Assembly (NCBI GenBank): GCA_037043235.1
Contig: JAWRVZ010000039.1
Coordinates: 4,385,501 to 4,449,500, forward strand
Direction of reading: 5' to 3'
DNA length: 64,000 nt
Source: Rhodeus uyekii
Lineage: Eukaryota; Chordata; Actinopteri; Cypriniformes; Acheilognathidae
The translations under genes and the position numbers were made by a program. Below are positions 61,238 through 64,000 of the stretch, one piece after another; positions within the stretch are counted from its first letter, which is position 1; every line of letters begins with the position of its first letter. The notes under the pieces are model-generated. The model searched no databases. It saw nothing but the letters and a program-made list of their open reading frames with translations, and was not told the DNA's origin.

Positions 61238-63370
61238 CTATCTCCCCTCTCCATGATCCTCTTCCACCCATGCCACGATCTTCCCTTCCCAGCCAGGTAC
61301 AACAGCATCGTCCTGAAAAACCTGTAAGACGGCATTCAGAGTTATCAAATACTCAAAGCACATTTAGAGAAAGAAACTGAGCATTCACTAATTCAGTACA
61401 TTGAATTATTATTATTATTGGGTGTAATTTTTCACCTCTTCCTTCACTGTTCCAAACTCTGGATCCAGAGATTTGAAGTGATATCGGAAACTGCCATGTC
61501 TATCCACAGCTGCCTTGAAGTCCTGCAGCGTGACCTCCCCAAGCCTACCAGTAAATAATACAAATTTAGATCCCAAGACTTTCAGTATCTATAAGATGAT
61601 GATCATAGCTTAGGAGATCAGTCTTGCCATCACCTCTTGGGAATGTTGACTAGGAAGGGCGTAAGAGAGCGATCTGTGTAGTAGAGTACTTTTGTTGAGG
61701 CTGCCGCACTAAGAACTGGGCTACTGTGAGAATGAGCCATCTCTGGAAAAAAGAAAACAATTGTTCTCTCTCTCTCTCTCTCTCTCTATGTACATATATA
61801 AAATAACACATTATTTTGTGTGTTATTGTTTCTAGTCATCCTTTGTCTCTAAAATATTTCATTTGTTATGTTCATTTGTTAATCATGATCTTGTGTAGGT
61901 TAAAATTTCGGTTTAGCTTTTCAATTAATTACTCCACAGATTTATCTAAATTTGAATTCTAATGATTTTTTAAATCTAGTAATTGCAGTAATGACTTGAA
62001 ACGTTATAGAACATACATTCATTGATGGCAACCCTGCATGAATTTCTAGCTGAAAAGCATTGAAGTGACCTACTTGAGCTTGATGGCCATGATTCTCGGT
62101 CTGTGTGATTGGCTTTTCGTCCAGGAGACCTGATTGAACCCTGTACAACAAATGGTTTTAAAGTCTGCACGAAATGGAAATCCACCATGACCTATTCTTG
62201 CAAGAAAATAAACCTTTACAAAGACAGTTGGTATATTTTTCTCTTATCCAGAATTGGTCAAAGATTTTGCCTTCAAGCTACTTAAATTACTTTTATATAT
62301 TACATTTATGCATTTGTAAGACGCTTTTATCCAAAGTGACTTACATTGTATTCAAGGAACACACTGACATTCTAATCCGTTTTTGCTTTACCTGGGAATC
62401 AAACCCATGACCTTGGTGTTGCAAGCGCCATGATCTACTGTTTGAGCTACAGGAAAGCCATAGATCTTACTGAGAACAACTGTTCCTAACATACATTTCA
62501 TTTTTCAATCAAAATATCTTAAACTGGTAGTGATGGGCACTTTCAAAAAAACATGGTTTGAGAATCTTCAAAACTTTTGCAATAAATTTGTAGACATTTT
62601 TAATGATGCATTTATATAATAAAAATGAAAGAGCTTCCCATAAAATAAACGATATAATACATTAAACAGACATATTTAATGATATTAGATGATTTTTTAA
62701 TTTAATATACTTTCAATAAAACATTTGTAATTTTATGCATCATCATTTTATTTAGGCCCAGAATCCACTCCACCCCTGCAGCCTCATTTTTTCCTTCACT
62801 TTTGAGTGCAACACCTAGAGGTCAATTCAGGTTGATTGGGACACTTTATGTCTGATTGATATGACTTGGGAAAAGTATCCCAATCAACCTGAATTTATCG
62901 AATTTATCTCAAAAACCAATTAACAGATACATTGAAGCAAACCCCTGCCCTACTTTGAAGATCTGTTGCTACTTCAGACTTTAATGCATATTTCCAATTT
63001 TCCGGAATATTGAATACAGATATAATAGTTGACCTTGCCTTTCTTTCCTGCCTTTTCTTGGTCTCTGTGGTGTGAAGGCGGTCCACCAGACTAGCCACAC
63101 CCTGCTCCAGCGTGTCCAGCATATGATGCTGCGGGTCATGACCACTGAAACTGTCCCTCAGGCTTCGCAGAGCATCTCGCACCAGCTGTAGCTCGTCCCC
63201 CTGATGCACACATTCAGCCAGAATCAAAGATAAAAAAATACATCGATTTAGAAGAAACTGAGTGAATACTTTTTCAAATGAAGAATGACATGACTCACCA
63301 TTCTGTGCTGGAAAACAGTGGAAGATGTGTCCATCATGTGACTGTAGCCATTATTCTCACAGCTTGACAA
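61238..63370 (-). CDS. dixdc1: dixdc1, C-terminal exons including the DIX domain; 5' part off window
   Basis: Six minus-strand exons in transcript order: 63299-63370, 63034-63200, 62074-62140, 61634-61740, 61436-61544, 61238-61321 (TAG stop at 61238-61240). Phases agree. They encode a coiled-coil segment (LVRDALRSLRDSFSGHDPQ, DTLEQGVASLVDRLH), a linker, and a DIX domain: KVLYYTDRSLTPFLVNIPKR, LGEVTLQDFKAAVDRHGSFR, then DPEFGTVKEE and GWEGKIVAWVEEDH at the end. DIX domains polymerise head to tail. DIXDC1 (Ccd1) is a cytoplasmic positive regulator of Wnt/beta-catenin signalling that binds Dishevelled and Axin, and also binds actin in long isoforms. The acceptor at 61740/61741 may use ccagag rather than ccag, chosen by phase. 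Calponin-homology and earlier exons are beyond base 64000. Confidence 0.93.
62300..62455 (-). repeat. tRNA-derived SINE copy in dixdc1 intron
   Basis: Third copy of the family at 3262 and 40370: agacgcttttatccaaagtg, acttacattgtattcaagg, and the tRNA-like head (tgggaatcaaacccatgacc) on the minus strand. It lies in the dixdc1 intron between 62140 and 63034. Confidence 0.7.
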
Positions 63371-63867
63371 CTGGAGCAAACATTTTTGTATTATTGATGT
63401 TGAATATTACACATTTACTTGACAGTCATACATTATAGTTTATATTAAAGCTTTTATTACTATTATGTCGCCTATATATCGTTAGCCTCATAGCATAATT
63501 GCCTAAGTCATTTTTTGGCCAAATTGTGATATCTGCCTATTTTTACTGTCCTTCCACTGCTGCATCATCCTGCCTTTCTGCCAATGTCCTTAGCCAATCA
63601 CAACACTTATTAGGATCCAAAAACACTATCAATTAGTCATCTCTTTGAATTAGGCAGTTTTGAGTTTTTTCGTGTTTTCCAAAAACATTGAAATATGACT
63701 TAGGCAATTATGCTATAAGGCTAACGATATGCGTTTTATGCGAATGTCTATGAAAGCTAAATACACTTAGAAGTAAAGGTCAGTCTGAGACTCTTGCTGT
63801 GCAATGGCTCCCTCTATTGTAATAAATAAGAGCTACAGAGAGTTTAAACAGTATTATAGTAGAAACG
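63371..63867. other. dixdc1 intron sequence
   Basis: AT-rich, no exon recognised. ttagcctcatagcataattgcc at about 63483 is mirrored by ggcaattatgctataaggctaa at about 63702, so 63483-63724 may be a small inverted-repeat element. Confidence 0.45.
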
Positions 63868-64000
63868 TTAAAGGGATAGTTCACCCAAAAATTGTTCAAA
63901 AAAAATTGTTACTCATCAAAATGAGTTTCTTTCTCATGTTGAACACAAAATAATTGTATGTTTTATTAAAGGGATAGTTCTGTTGAACACAAAAGAAGAT
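63868..64000. repeat. dispersed repeat (AGGGATAGTTCACCC family), cut by window end
   Basis: Starts aaagggatagttcacccaaa and includes catgttgaacacaaaataat, then a second partial start (aaagggatagtt) at 63970. Same family as 52526-52620. Confidence 0.7.

Overview
The window is teleost nuclear DNA, most likely cyprinid. It is AT-rich, with multi-exon genes split by GT-AG introns, long intergenic stretches, AC/AT microsatellites and a dense load of short inverted-repeat DNA transposons, tRNA-derived SINEs and LTR/DIRS debris. Exon assignments come from reading splice sites and codon phase by eye. Orthology comes from remembered protein families, not a database search.

Layout. 1-22.7 kb: the 3' end of zbtb16 (PLZF), + strand. 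Its last three coding exons carry six C2H2 fingers and the conserved C-terminus, set in repeat-filled introns and followed by a long candidate 3'UTR. 22.7-28.4 kb: gene-free DNA with a solo LTR, a very long GT microsatellite and a Tigger-like element. 28.8-29.8 kb: one intact, single-exon odorant receptor of the 131-2-like type. 30-32.9 kb: DIRS-type retrotransposon debris. 32.9-47.9 kb: a tandem cluster of TRIM E3 ligases of the bloodthirsty-related/TRIM39-like type (RING, B-boxes, coiled coil, PRY-SPRY), with two intact 7-exon genes and one pseudogene broken by deletions and transposons. 48.8-56.7 kb: complete tmprss5 (membrane serine protease with SRCR-like stem), + strand. 57.8-60.0 kb: complete pih1d2 (PIH-domain cochaperone), + strand. 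61.2-63.4 kb: the 3' part of dixdc1, - strand, tail to tail with pih1d2.

zbtb16, tmprss5, pih1d2 and dixdc1 all have human orthologues in 11q23, so the window is a shuffled piece of that conserved block. Between zbtb16 and tmprss5 sits an insertion of fast-evolving lineage-specific genes (odorant receptor and TRIM cluster). The TRIM copies show mosaic similarity: identical RING-encoding DNA beside diverged B-box and SPRY parts, which suggests gene conversion. Several transposons have exact target-site duplications visible in the sequence (solo LTR, three hAT-type, one piggyBac-like, one Harbinger-like). I found no wholly new gene system. The most informative observations are the TRIM mosaicism, the decaying third TRIM copy, the GC-AG intron and one-codon start exon of tmprss5, and the well-bounded transposons.
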